From Cephalotrichum gorgonifer (lineage: Eukaryota; Ascomycota; Sordariomycetes; Microascales; Microascaceae), in contig ONZQ02000001.1 in assembly GCA_900312665.1 (NCBI GenBank), positions 3,107,538 through 3,171,537 on the forward strand: DNA of 64,000 bases. The letters run 5' to 3'. The notes beneath the pieces are model-generated. The model saw only the letters and a program-made list of their open reading frames with translations, was not told where the DNA came from and did no database searches. Positions within the stretch are counted from its first letter, which is position 1; every line of letters starts with the position of its first letter. Positions 23,301 to 33,934 of the stretch are shown here, piece after piece. The translations under genes and the position numbers were made by a program.

Positions 23301-24850
23301 ATGGATGAATATACAGCCAACCTCTTCGTCAATGACGACACCACCTCAGCTGCCGACGCCTCCTCCGACCGGGAAGACAACCCGCCCTCAGATGCCGAGT
23401 CACACGCAACCCCGTCAAAGGGTCTCCGTGGCAGAGTTGCGGCGCTCCGGGATAAAGCTGGAGTGCAAGACCGCTTACTAGAGAAGTTAGTCGTTGCCCG
23501 CCGGTGTTCCCAACGGGGTTTTATGTCCCCGGAGTAAGTAGCGATAGAGATATACATGTGTGGCTAACAACCATGCCGTGTCCCAGGCTCTTGCAACAAG
23601 TCATCCCGCACGATGACGCCGGCGGCCAGAACCCCATGTTTGGCTACTCTGAGGGCGCAGCTCAGTCGCAGCGCCCGCCCTTCAACATCACAACCATGTC
23701 CAACAACTTTCGCCGCTTCAACGTCCGCATCGGAGTCATGTTCAAGTTCCAGGGCCATGTCGAGCGCCTCCTCACGTGGCGCAAAACCTCGCACACGTTG
23801 TCCTTCCTCGGCGTCTACACCTTCGTGTGCCTCGACCCATATCTTCTATCAGTCTTGCCGCTGTCCATCCTCATCGTCGGCGTCCTGATCCCGTCCTTCC
23901 TCGCGAGACACCCCGCGCCCCCCAGCGCTACTCAGATAGCGACTGAGCACTCGCTGCGCTACTCCCCCCGCGGGCCCCCCACCGCGCCCGCCATGACCGT
24001 CAAGCCGGTGAAGGAGCTGAGCCGAGACTTCTTCCACAACATGCGCGACCTGCAGAACTCGATGGAGGACTTCACCGTGCTCCACGACCTCGTTATCGGC
24101 GCCGTCGTGCCGCTGACGAACTTCTCCGACGAGGCGCTCTCCTCCGGCCTCTTCCTCGCCCTCTTCGTCGGCTGTGTGACTATGAGCATCGCCGCCCACC
24201 TCCTCCCCTGGCGCCTCATCTTCCTCGTGGCCGGATGGGCCGTGGTAGCTAGCTCCCACCCGGCCGTGGCCCGCGCCCTGGCCTCCGCGCAGAGGACCCA
24301 CCTCGACCCCCAGGTCGACAAGACGCGAGGGCTCCTGGACCGGTGGATCTCGGACGACATCATCCTCGACTCGGCCCCCGAGACGCGCGAGGTCGAGATC
24401 TTCGAGCTCCAGAGGCTCAGCCCCGCGGGCGAGTGGGAGCCCTGGCTGTTCTCGCCCTCTCCCTACGACCCCCTCTCCTACCACCGCCTGGCCGGCGAGC
24501 GCGCGCGCGGGGCCCGGTTCTTCGAGGACGTCATCGCCCCCGACGGGTGGGAGTGGAGCGAGAAGAAGTGGGCGCTGGACCTCTGGAGCCGCGACTGGGT
24601 CGAGGAGCGCATCATCACGGGTGTTGAGGTGGAGACGGAGGGGGAGCGCTGGGTGTACGATATCTACGACGAGAACGAGTCCCGCACGGGCGTGGTCGAC
24701 CACGCGACGGAGGAGGAGCAGAACGCCGCCGCCGAGGCTGTGCGGGGCCCGAGCTGGGAGGAAGGCTGGGACGGGATGGGGAGGAGGGGGGAGTGGAGGC
24801 GGCGGAGGTGGGTGAGGCTCGTCAAGCGGAAGAACACCGTTGGGGCGTGA
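23301..24850 (+). CDS. Pex24/Pex28-29-family membrane peroxin with dysferlin-type domain
   Basis: Two exons, 23301-23485 and 23587-24850 (GTTAGT donor, CCCAG acceptor, phase kept), 482 residues. The N-terminus is acidic and Ser-rich. The family signature follows: LLEKLLQQVIPHD across the splice, then NNFRRFN, then a hydrophobic region around residues 120-165 (TLSFLGVYTFVCLDPYLLSV and an adjoining segment). A second hydrophobic pair lies around residues 270-310 (SGLFLALFVGCVTMSIAAHL and RLIFLVAGWAVVASS). The C-terminal part carries a dysferlin-like module with FELQRL, WEPWLFSPSPYDPLSYHRL, GWEWSEKKWALD and WVYDIYDE. These integral peroxins sit in ER or peroxisomal membranes and regulate peroxisome number, size and ER contact. 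Exactly which fungal paralogue (Pex23/30-like or Pex24/28-like) I cannot settle from sequence alone. Third positions are strongly C/G. Confidence 0.85.
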
Positions 24851-25418
24851 GAAGCTCTACGAGTGGGAGGTGGCGAAGCTTCCTGCTTGCGGCGTGCATG
24901 GGATGGCATGGGATGGGAGACCTGGAACAAAGTATATTTTATGACTGGCTAGGCGGGAGAAGGGGCGGCGCTCTGGTCTGAATGATTGGGAAAAGGGAGC
25001 AATTACGTGCATTTTTTATCGTTCATTCATAGAGAAATACCCATGACTTACCTTTTTTTTTCTTTCTAAATCCTCATTATACCTTACTCGTCACAAGCAA
25101 CATGTCCGACTTTTTTGGGGGGAATTCTTATGAGCCGTTGTATACTTTGAAGTTATACCTACACGGGAGGGTCGTAGTCGTGGCCCCTCTCGTCGTCTAT
25201 CTGTGGCCCTACCATTCAATCTCATCCTAGGAGAGAAACAGGAAAGACTAGGATATCAATGCCATTATATTGGATGAAAAGGACAAGACCCGCTCACATA
25301 TGCTATCGACTAAAATGGAAACGAGGAAAAGAAAGGAGAGGGAACAAGAAAAGAAAGCATACCCCTCCCCTTCCCGCCCTCCAGAGACACCCAAACCCAA
25401 AACCAAAAACGCCGGGAT
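24851..25418. other. Shared 3' region between convergent genes
   Basis: No gene seen. The peroxin gene (+) and the GGPP synthase gene (-) converge here. The stretch is AT-richer than the genes and contains T runs near 25055, as expected of 3' untranslated sequence. Confidence 0.5.
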
Positions 25419-26687
25419 TCAAATTGCCATCTTGTCCAAGATCTTATGCATGCCCTTCGCCTTGCCCCTCCCCGCGTCGATCTCGTCGACCAGCTTCCTC
25501 GCGCGGCTGATCAGGACCCTGACGACCTGGCGCGTGTACTCGAAGCTCCCCGTCCTCTCCATGTATGCGACGGCGTACCGCTTGACCTCGGCGTCGGTGG
25601 TCTTCTGGGCCAGTATGTTTATGAGCTGCAGGTCGGTGGGGTCGGAGCGGATGGCGTGTATGATGGGGAAGGAGAACTTCCCCTCGGTCAGGTCCTCGCA
25701 GAGGCCCTTGTTGTGGCTGTACTCCGGGCTGGAGAGGTTCATGTAGTCGTCGCGGACCTGGAATATGAGGCCGATGAGGCTGACGAGCGGGGCGCAGTCG
25801 GAGGTGGAGGCGGACTCGGCCTGCATGAGCTTTATGCTGAGGCGGAAGAGCCCCCCCGTCTTGTTGCCGACCATCTCGAGGTAGTCCTCCTCGGTGGGGC
25901 AGGTGAGGGTGTCGCGCCAGAAGAGGTCCATGCCCTGGCCGCGGTGGAGGTGGAGGAGCTCCTCGGCGTAGACGGAGAGGGTGGCGGGGTTGCCGAGGCG
26001 CTGGAGCTCCTGCAGGGCGAGGAAGTAGATGTAGTTGGCGGAGTTGATGGTCTGGGCGACGCCGAAGATGTTGTGGGCGACGGGGTACCCCCTGCGCAGG
26101 GACGACGAGTCCTCGACGTCGTCGACGAGGAGCGACGCCGTGTGGAGCATGCCGACCACCCGGGTTATGATCTCGAGGCTGGCGGGGGGAACCTCGAGCC
26201 AGGCGTCGAAGGAGTTTATGAGCTCGGTGCGGAAGTCCTTGCCCGGGTGGGCGAAGAGGTAGTCGAAGGGCCCCGTGACGACCTTCTCCTTCTCTTCGGA
26301 CCACGTCTTCCGCTTCGTGAAGTCGAGGTCCTCATGGGCGTAGCGGGACGGGTCGGGCGCGGGCGCGGGCGCGGACCCGGATGCGGGCGGGTGCATGTTG
26401 TCGGGGAAGACGGAGTTGGAGGCTATCGAGGGCCCGCCCCGCCGGACGGCCCAGTCGTCGAGGGAGGACGACCCCCCCGCGAGCGCCGGCGCCGGCGCGG
26501 GGATAGAAGAGGTCCGTAGGGCGGCTAGGGGGGCGGTGGGGGCGGTGGGGGCGGCGGCTGCGGCGGCAGCGAGGTAGCCGGCTGATGAGCTGGAGCGGCG
26601 GTGGCCTGTGGACGAGGTTCGGGGTGGTATCGAGACTGGGTTGGGCGGGGAGTGGTGCTGCGGCAGGTTGCTGCCAGCGGTAGACAT
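25419..26687 (-). CDS. GGS1: Geranylgeranyl diphosphate synthase
   Basis: Single exon, 422 residues, ATG at 26687. It condenses farnesyl diphosphate with isopentenyl diphosphate to give the C20 precursor of carotenoids, prenylated proteins and other terpenoids. Evidence: trans-prenyltransferase fold with FDYLFAHPGKDFRTELINSF near 141-160, the first Asp-rich motif DDVED at 189-193, RRGYPVAHN just after it, QGMDLFWRD near 251-259, the GNKTGGLFRL segment, and the second Asp-rich motif as VRDDYMN at 311-317. The residue four places before the first motif region is in an HTASLLVDD context typical of fungal GGPP rather than FPP synthases. The first ~130 residues are Ser/Pro/Ala-rich with an eight-Ala run, and probably not catalytic. 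No terpene cyclase, P450 or other pathway gene lies nearby, so I infer a primary-metabolism (al-3-type) enzyme. The very high GC makes long antisense open frames. Confidence 0.95.
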   Translation of the reverse strand: MSTAGSNLPQHHSPPNPVSIPPRTSSTGHRRSSSSAGYLAAAAAAAPTAPTAPLAALRTSSIPAPAPALAGGSSSLDDWAVRRGGPSIASNSVFPDNMHPPASGSAPAPAPDPSRYAHEDLDFTKRKTWSEEKEKVVTGPFDYLFAHPGKDFRTELINSFDAWLEVPPASLEIITRVVGMLHTASLLVDDVEDSSSLRRGYPVAHNIFGVAQTINSANYIYFLALQELQRLGNPATLSVYAEELLHLHRGQGMDLFWRDTLTCPTEEDYLEMVGNKTGGLFRLSIKLMQAESASTSDCAPLVSLIGLIFQVRDDYMNLSSPEYSHNKGLCEDLTEGKFSFPIIHAIRSDPTDLQLINILAQKTTDAEVKRYAVAYMERTGSFEYTRQVVRVLISRARKLVDEIDAGRGKAKGMHKILDKMAI

Positions 26688-28753
26688 TATTCTCTTTTCT
26701 TTTGCAGGCGAACACGGCAGCAGCTTCGAGTTTCGAAAGGGAGGGGCCCGTTGGGTGGGTATATCTTTTTCTTTCTTAATAGAACGTAGGAGTTATTCGC
26801 CAGGACGGGACGGGATCATGCAGCAAGAAGCGGGAGGGAGGTGATATTAAGGTTTATGTAGGTCGGGGCGAGTAGTGTGTGCGTGTGTGAGTGTGGTGTG
26901 TGTGGAGGTGGTATGTGTCTCGATGTGGAGGTGTGTCTCGTTTCGGTTGAGAGAACGAGTAGCGGCTACCTTTCGTTTGGCGGGGTTGGAAACCGGATTT
27001 TGGATCCTTGGCTGTTATAAGACCGGGTTTGGAGAGAGGGGGATAATGTCCCAATAAAGATAAAAACTAAAATAAATTCCCCGTAAAGATTTGAAAAAAA
27101 AAAAATGAAACAAGCAAAAATAATAGTTTTCGTTTTCGCTCCCTTGAGAGGCAAGAGTTGCTTTGCTGGTGGGTGGTGGGATGAGGTAGACGTAGGACTC
27201 TCTCTACTACGAGTACTTCTAGTACTTCTCGTGTGTGGGGTAGGAGTACGTATGGCTTGGTTGGTGGCGGGGAGACCGGACCCGGTTTGAGTCCTACCAT
27301 ACCTGGAATCCTGGAGCCTAGTAGATCCTGGAACCGGGGGAGCATGTGAAACTAAAAACAAGGGTGGAGTTAGGCCCTGGAAGGAAGATCATAGAAGGTC
27401 CGGCTCGGTCGGTCAATGCATGCACTTCGTCCACGGGACTGGCTGACTCGAGCTGGAGCTGGAGCGGGAGCAACGTACAAGGTAAACGTTCAAAGTTCCG
27501 GAGCACAAGTATACATGTGGGAAGGAGCGACGAAGGACCTGGTTCGATGGTTCAATGTCATGAATCGTCCTTACCACGCATGGGAGGATGGGGTCATCCG
27601 GAGACTGGAGCTTCTAGGCAACTGCGTGTGCACCTGTTTACTATACTCCCGGAGCTTCGGTCCCGGAGTGTCCTATTTGGGGAGCTGGCGTCACTCGGTG
27701 ACGTCTGTCTTTCCTGCTCCGCACTACCTACTTGTACCCCAGGCACGCGCGAGCTCAGCTCCATCTTAGAACAGTGGGACTCTACGCCCCTCCGCCTACC
27801 CAGGAAATATATTGCGATTTTGCAGGATCCGTCTTCATTGCGATCCCAGTCCTTGGGCTTCTTCTCCTTTGATTACCTAGATCATGTGGCTTGTTCGGTT
27901 GGCAATGGAATGTCGTACAAGCACGAGGTAGACAGTACGTGTATACTTGTGCTTGTACCCCTAATAGGTCCCCTCGGATTCCTCGACTTGGTATGTTTCG
28001 ACTGGTGGACGTGTTTGCAGGTCTTGCCCCGAGTTCCCAAGTGTGGCTACACCTAGCTCCCAGACGCGTGAGCGTAGCGGGGTGGACGATCTGACCACCA
28101 GAAGCAAGGCGCACTAGAGCACTTTAGGGACCCAGCTCCAGCCTGCATCCAGCACGCCTGTGTTAATGCACCCACTTCTGCCCATCTCGGCAAGAGCTAC
28201 CCCCGTTGCCCCGCCAGCGCCGTCGCACCCACGAAAACAAACCAATGCACTCGACGAAATGGGCTTGGACCCTCATTGCTTCCGATAAGACGCGCGCCTG
28301 CATCCTTCCTTCCATCTCCACGATAACCTCGCCTCTCTCACCCGTGTTCTTTGCGCAGCTCCCTCCCAATACAAGCTCTCGCATTTCCCATCTTTTACCC
28401 TCCCTCCCCCCTTTCCATCCGCCAGCGTGTTATGCATTTCGTTCTGCGTTGATACCCTCCTTTTTCCCCCGCCCAACCTTCCCTCTTTTCTGCCCCGGGC
28501 GCTGTATGATATCGTTTGCCGTTCTGTTTGTCGCATAGGCCTCTCTGGTCCAGCTTGTTACAGCAAAAGCACCCATCCGACCAAACACAGCCATTGCGCC
28601 CATACCTCTGCATGAGATCGATATAAGACATCGCGACCCTACACAGGTTTTATTCTTTTTTTCTCGAACGGCGCCATCCACCCCACTGCGAATCACGCCC
28701 CCATCTATCCACTGCCAAGCCACGCCCGGCGCCCGAAAAATCAGCGATCCACA
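26688..28753. other. Divergent promoter region between GGPP synthase and Cdc14
   Basis: No gene supported; open frames such as 27346-28056 show no motif. The left part has a GT-rich simple-sequence tract near 26875-26915 upstream of the synthase gene. The last ~350 bases are pyrimidine-rich on the plus strand, consistent with the promoter and leader of the gene at 28754. A TACGAGTAC word lies near 27209. Confidence 0.45.
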
Positions 28754-29717
28754 ATGGAAGCCCTACTCTCCCTTGCATTCGACAACCTCTCCTCCTACGA
28801 CGGCCCCAAGGTCCGCAAGGGCCTGCGCCAAGTCGAGGGCCTCCTCGCCCAGATCTGCCTCTCCTCCGCCCGCGACGCCTCGCCCCCGTCGTCGCCGACC
28901 CGGTCCTCCGCCGACGCATCCTCCACCGGCGGTATCAAGAGCCTGGCCGAGCTCTCCCAGGACCTCGCCTTCAGGGAATTCTTCAAGCTGCAGGAGGGCT
29001 TCGAGTGGAACGTGGCGATGCGACTAGTGTCCACGCTGGACAGGCTCATGGGGAGGGGCTATAGCGACGGGCAGAACGACCTGCTGATACTGGGGGCGCT
29101 GGACCTGATACAGGGTGTGCTGCTGCTGCATCCGCCCAGCAAGTCGCTCTTCTCCAGGGAGCAGAACATGAATGTAAGGATCGACTCCCTCTTTTCTCCG
29201 CCGGGCCTGTTTTCCTTTCCTAGTCAAGACACGGGGACCCCACAACCGCCCCCTTCAAGACGAGGCACTGACGCTCACTCCCCCCAGCTCCTCCTCGATC
29301 TCCTCGAACCCGTCAACTGCCCCGCCATCCAGTCCGCCACCCTCCTAACCCTCGTGACCGCCCTCATCGACACGCCCCGCAACACCCGCACCTTCGAGGC
29401 CCTAGACGGCCTGCTGGCCATCACCTCCCTCTTCAAGTCCCGCTCCACCACCCGCGAGGTCAAGCTGAAGCTCGTCGAGTTCCTCTACTTCTACCTCATG
29501 CCCGAGGTCCCCTCCGACCCCAGCAAGCCCGGCGCGCGCGCCGCGGCCCAGCGGAGCCCGAGCAAGCGGGCCCGCGGCCGGGTCGGGCGAGGCCGCCGAC
29601 GGCTCCACGCTCGCGACGGAGGAGAAGCAGGAGCTCCTGGGCCGGTACCTTAGTAGCGTCGACGACCTGGTGCGGGACCTGAGGAACTGCACGCCGTTCG
29701 GGGGCGTCGTGTGTTGA
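28754..29717 (+). CDS. cdc14: Septation initiation network protein Cdc14 (Sid1 partner), frame break near the 3' end
   Basis: Exons 28754-29173 and 29288-29717, about 282 residues if the frame break is ignored. The intron (GTAAGG to CCCCCAG, 114 bases) is a multiple of three and has no stop, so the frame reads through it. The start EALLSLAFDNLSSYDGPKV, RKGLRQVEGLLAQIC, the helical middle (LLLDLLEPVN, ALDGLLAITSLFK) and VKLKLVEFLYFYLMPE identify the fungal Cdc14 domain. This is the SIN component that binds Sid1-type kinase, not the phosphatase of the same name. Between about 29523 and 29586 the reading frame must shift by one base to reach the conserved end EEKQELLGRYLSSVDDL, then VRDLRNCTPFGGVVC and TGA at 29715-29717. 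Otherwise the protein ends at 29653 in an Arg-rich tail. Both frames are open through this GC-rich linker, so the exact site is unclear. An assembly gap follows within 25 bases, so an error is plausible. Confidence 0.85.
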
Positions 29718-29739
29718 GTGGTTGGGGCGTCGTGCTCTC

Positions 29740-29759
29740 NNNNNNNNNNNNNNNNNNNN
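29740..29759. other. Assembly gap (20 N) with the same sequence on both sides
   Basis: The ten bases before the gap and the ten after it are the same (TCGTGCTCTC), and the right side continues into a CT microsatellite. This suggests two contig ends that overlap but were not merged, so the gap may hold no unknown sequence. Confidence 0.9.
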
Positions 29760-29763
29760 TCGT

Positions 29764-29764
<1 letters not shown>

Positions 29765-29800
<36 letters not shown>
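29765..29800. repeat. CT dinucleotide microsatellite
   Basis: Uninterrupted CT repeat of about 18 units directly right of the gap and downstream of the Cdc14 stop codon. Confidence 0.9.
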
Positions 29801-29803
<3 letters not shown>

Positions 29804-30261
29804 CATCAGGCCAGGAGATTCTTCTATCCCTGATCGGCCCGCCGACTAATTTCTATTTCCTATCTCTTTCTGGCGTATACGGCGTTGTTTTTCTCTTCCA
29901 TTTTCATGGCATCTCAGCCGGAGGCGTTACAGGTAAAAAGTCACAGGGGGCGCACTGTTTTACTGTCTTTTTTTTTCTTATTCAGAGCAGGAGGGGGGAG
30001 TCCCCGTCTCGAGTTTATATTGTACGCTGTTTATGGGAGGAGGCGGGACTGGACTGCTGCTAGTTTTTTTCCGTTCATATTTCCTCCCCGATCTTGGCCG
30101 GAATCTTCGAGTTTCATTATGTAGGAATACGCTAGAAATCATTTTGCGCATATGGCGTTTTCAAGATATAGAACTCCTTTACACACTTTCTCGCTCCCCC
30201 TCTCCATCCGTGAAGTTCCCCCGCCCTAGGGCTGTGTAGGAGACATCATCCCCGTAGTGTA
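29801..30261. other. Shared 3' region between convergent genes
   Basis: No gene. AT-richer sequence with T runs between the Cdc14 gene (+) and the Cys-rich membrane protein gene (-), presumably 3' untranslated sequence of both. Confidence 0.5.
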
Positions 30262-31748
30262 TTAAGTCGTTTTGTCCTTCGACCCCCCCTGCGATACAGT
30301 CGGCGGATCATCCGGCTCCGGCGACACGACCTCCCGGCTCGGAAACGGGAATCCCGGCTCAGGTGACACTACTTCCCTGTCCGGCGGCGCGAGCTCCGGC
30401 TCCGGCTCTGGCGACACAACTTCCCTGTCGGGCGTCACGGCCCCCCGATATAGCGACGCGGGCGCCAGTTCCGGCGACACGAGCCCCGGGTCTGGCGACG
30501 GCACCTCCGGGACAGGGACAGGCGACGCGGGCTGCAGATTCGGCGACGCGAGCTCCGGCACCGGCGACGCCATCTCCGGGACGTCGGACCCGTAGAGCTC
30601 GTACATGACGACGGGCCTCGCGGCCTCGTCCTCCTTCGGGACGGGCGTGACGCCAGTCGAGTCGATCTCCACCGGCACGACGATGTCGTCCGGGGCGTTT
30701 GGCTGCGCCGGCACGCCGGTCTCCCTCGCGCCGGGCGACGGCGTCGGCCCCGCGCCCGTGAAGGGACCCGCCGTGGCGTCCGGGCCGAAGTAGTCGTGGG
30801 TCTCGGGCGTGGTGAGCTCCATGTTTAGCGTCTGGTCGTCCGGGCCCCCCGCGGCCTCGTCCTCCCTCGCGCGGGCGAGGGCGCGTTTCCGCGCGCGGCG
30901 CCGGAGGAAGAGGAAGGTCAGGCCGGCGGTGATGACCGACACGCCGATGGCCACGCCGACGCCGATGCCCGCCTTGGCGCCGTCGGAAAGGCCGGCGCTC
31001 GAGGGCACGTCGACGGTGGTCCCCGGGCCGGTGTACTCGGCGGGGGCGCAGACGGCGGTGCCAGAGAGCGTGGCGCACTTGCGGGTGTTGTCGCAGCAGC
31101 CCTCGCCGTCGTCGCAGCGGAACTGGTTGGTGGTGCAGCCCTCGTCGACGGGGGTGACGAGCGGCGGGGGGGTGGAGGTGATGGTGGAGACGCAGACGGA
31201 GCCATCGCAGGCGTTGTCGTAGGGGCAGCACTGGCCGCCCTGGGACGCCTCGCAGCGGTAGAAGGACTGCGACGTGCAGGCGCGGGCGCAGCAGGCGGGC
31301 TGGACGGTGGTGACGGGAGGCGCGTCCGGCGACTCCGTAGGCGGGGCGCGAGTCGTTGTCTTATCGCAGCGGAAGCGGGTCGAGCCGCACTCGCTGTCGC
31401 AGTTCAGCTCGAGCGGGCAGCACCGCGCGGTCCTGGCCTCCGGGTCGACGTAGCAATACCTATCATTGGGGCAACAGGTTCCGGGGAAGCCGATGTCGAC
31501 GCCTGGACAAGTGCAACATCAGTACGAGTCGTCTCCCAAGATGGGAACAGTGCAAGGAAAGAGGATATATATATATCAGACTGGGAGTTTGAGCGGGCAG
31601 GAAATGGCTTACACTGGTGGTGGCCGGCTTCGCACTTGTCGGACTGTCTCCTGTGGAGGGTAGGCCGAGGGTCGCCCAGGAAGTATCTCGGCAGGATGGC
31701 CTCATCCTGGAGGAAGTCGACATGGCCATATTCATATTCCCCAGCCAT
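30262..31748 (-). CDS. Cys-rich single-pass membrane protein with repetitive Pro/Glu tail
   Basis: Exons 31748-31613 and 31502-30262, 458 residues; GTAAGC donor and GTCCAG acceptor keep phase. I do not recognise a named family. Residues 39 to about 205 hold 24 cysteines including five CC pairs (CCPN, CCPL, CCAR, CCPY, CCDN) and three FRC/YRC units, so the ectodomain looks like a disulfide-rich repeat. A Thr/Pro linker is followed by one membrane segment near 223-245 (AGIGVGVAIGVSVITAGLTF), then a basic RRRARKRALARAR stop-transfer stretch. The cytoplasmic tail is acidic and Pro-rich, with REVVSPEP three times near the end. The layout is like fungal wall sensors or Mid2-type receptors, but there is no homology claim behind that. 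Oddity: the first 38 residues (MAGEYEYGHVDF...) have no hydrophobic signal peptide. Either a signal-bearing exon lies upstream and was missed, or the protein is inserted by the internal segment. Confidence 0.75.
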
Positions 31749-32875
31749 TGCGGTGCTGGGCCCGGCGTGCGCTCGCTCGCGCCTCCGAAAAATCACCGAG
31801 GTGGGAGAAAGGGACGGGGGACGGTGAGCTAGAACGGACGGAGCGGGAGCATCGGATCCAATCCAGGAATAGAATAGTATATTAACACGCGCGCATTGCC
31901 GACTTCGGCCGGGAGGAAATGTATGCAGCTTGCGCAACGATGGGATTTGAGTAGAGAGCTTGGCGACGAAGGGGGGAAGGGTTCCAGAGCTTCAGAGTGA
32001 GAGGAAAGTAAATCCAAGGGATATGATGAGAGAAAGGGCGGGCAGATGCTGTCCCAGCCCGGCCCACCCTACCTTCTCGTACCCGTCAAAGGACGGGGTC
32101 CATGGCCCGTGGCCCGTGGTGCCATTGCAACTGGGACCGACAGATGGATGGATGGGCAGCCGCCTGCAGGTAATTCTCAACCAACTACGAGTAGGAGGCG
32201 GGGGTGGCTGGAAGGGCTTACTTTGGGCAGGGAGAATAGAATGGGATTGACGTGGGCGCCACTGGGCTGCGCGTACATCTATCCCTTCTTTCGTCTTGCC
32301 CGAGCTTGCCTTGCATATGAACCTTCTCTTTCGAGTATTAGTCTCATGTCAGCTTCTGATGGTGGATGCGACCCTGTTGTGTGCCTCCTGCGTGCTGTGC
32401 CGTGCTGTAATGTAACTAGCATAACTGCCGTCCGATCCATCGTTGCCTTCGTAATACGGATGAATTCTCTGGTAGAATGGCCTGTTATCTTGTACGTGGA
32501 GCCCGAGTCTTGAGAGTCCAACATTGAAGTTAGCCTTTGATAAGATGAGATCAATGCCCGCGAATCTAGGACGTCCGGGGTATTGTTTTAGTCTAAGTAT
32601 TTAGAGTGTGGGAGATCCCTTTAGTGGGGTGTATGTATGTAATCTGAGCTTGATGGCGGCCCGCTTGATGGATGGACCCTTGTGTCCTGCCCAATGTCTA
32701 ACTACGAGGTACTTCGTACGAACACACGGATTACGTACTTCTCTACTTGGCTCCCCGTGACAAACCGCCCAATGCCAAAATATTCCACCCACTCCATCCC
32801 TATCCATCAGCGCGCAAAAAGTCCCGACCCCGGAAACCTCCCACCTCCACCTCCAACCAAACCCAGAAACCCACA
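31749..32875. other. Divergent promoter region (Cys-rich membrane protein and SAM35 genes)
   Basis: No gene supported. I searched the minus strand to about 32070 for an exon coding a signal peptide for the neighbouring gene and found no convincing ATG plus hydrophobic stretch. CTCGTA/TACGAG words occur near 32068 and 32189. Sequence directly before 32876 is pyrimidine- and CCA-rich, as expected of the SAM35 leader. Confidence 0.45.
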
Positions 32876-33934
32876 ATGGCCGAACCACCGCCCCCCGATA
32901 CCGCTCCCGCTTCCGAAGCCCCGGCCGCGGCACCCGCACAGGCGCAGGCGCAGGCGCAGGCACAGGCGCCGACACCAGCGCCCTCGTCCGCCGCTCCGAC
33001 TCCGACTCCCGCTCCCGCTCCCGCCCCAGCTCCAGCTCCCTCTCCAGCCCCCAGCAGCATCTTCGCCATCCCGGCCCCCCTCCGCCGCCTCTTCAACCAC
33101 TTTCCCCTACGCACCACCCCCGAGACGCCCCTCCCAGCTCGCTGCGCCGTCACCTCCTCCGCCAACCTCCCCATCCTCTTCCTCTTCACGACCGAAGACG
33201 GCGCGAGGGACGGCCTACCGAGCTTCAACCCCGCCTGTCTAAAGTGGCAGACCTACCTCAAGATGAACGGCCTAGACTTCACCGTCCGCCCCTCCAACAA
33301 CCACGCCTCCCCCTCCGGCGCCCTCCCCTTCCTCCTCACCCCCGCCCCCGCCGCCGAGGCCCTCCCCTCCTCCAAGCTGGAATCTTACGTGTCGAGGACG
33401 GCCGCCAACAACAACAACCGCACACACCACCCCCGCCCAAGTCCGGCCCGGACCCACCCCTCGCTCCTCGACTCCGCCCTGAGGCCCGCCTACCTCCACG
33501 CCCTCTACCTGAGCGCGCCCAACACCCCGCTCCTGACATCCCTCTACGTTCCCCCCGAGAACCCCTACCCCGTGCGCGCCTCCCTCCTCCACACCCTGCG
33601 CGCCGCCGCCGAGGAGGAGATCCTCGCCGTGACGCGCTCCCCCTTCGTCAACCCGGACGCGATATACGCCGCGGCGGAAGAGGCGCTCGAGGCGCTCGAG
33701 GACCTACTCCGGGGGAAGGAGTGGTTCTTTGAGGGTGAAGAGGGAGAGGAGGAGAGGGAGAGGGGCCCGACATTATTCGACGCCTCCGTCTTCGCGTATA
33801 CGAACTTCCTGCTGGAGGACCGCTTCGTCTGGGGGGATGAGAGGTTGAGGGGCCTCGTGGCTGGGTTCCCCAGCCTCGTGGAGCATCGAGGGAGGATCCT
33901 GGGCAAGTATTGGCCCGAGGAGGCCAAGCGGTAG
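32876..33934 (+). CDS. SAM35: SAM35/Tob38-type (metaxin-2-like) mitochondrial sorting and assembly subunit
   Basis: Single exon, 352 residues from the ATG at 32876 (starts MAEPPPPDTAP). Sam35 is a peripheral subunit of the SAM/TOB complex on the cytosolic face of the mitochondrial outer membrane. It recognises the beta-signal of beta-barrel precursors such as Tom40 and porin. Evidence: after a Pro/Ala/Gln-rich head, the conserved start FAIPAPLRRLFNHFPL appears. The GST-like core motif then follows, NPACLKWQTYLKMNGLDF, with NNHASPSGALPFLL directly after it. The C-terminal half has the expected helical GST-C-type region, ending near LFDASVFAYTNFLL and the VEHRGRILGKYW segment. The first ~60 residues include an Ala-Gln dipeptide run coded by a six-base microsatellite (CAGGCG type, about 32938-32970) and an Ala-Pro run; both probably vary between strains. 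Sam37 is the alternative, but its N-terminus is quite different. Confidence 0.82.
   Translation: MAEPPPPDTAPASEAPAAAPAQAQAQAQAQAPTPAPSSAAPTPTPAPAPAPAPAPSPAPSSIFAIPAPLRRLFNHFPLRTTPETPLPARCAVTSSANLPILFLFTTEDGARDGLPSFNPACLKWQTYLKMNGLDFTVRPSNNHASPSGALPFLLTPAPAAEALPSSKLESYVSRTAANNNNRTHHPRPSPARTHPSLLDSALRPAYLHALYLSAPNTPLLTSLYVPPENPYPVRASLLHTLRAAAEEEILAVTRSPFVNPDAIYAAAEEALEALEDLLRGKEWFFEGEEGEEERERGPTLFDASVFAYTNFLLEDRFVWGDERLRGLVAGFPSLVEHRGRILGKYWPEEAKR

Noticed and set aside
23849..24703. 284-residue minus-strand open frame
   Set aside because: Antisense to the Pex24-type peroxin, which has membrane segments and the dysferlin-like motifs on the plus strand.
25446..26519. 357-residue plus-strand open frame
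   Set aside because: Antisense to the GGPP synthase gene; Gly/Val/Glu-rich composition is that of reverse-read GC-rich codons.
27346..28056. 236-residue plus-strand open frame
   Set aside because: No recognisable motif, mixed codon use unlike the real genes, and overlapping frames of similar length; kept as intergenic.
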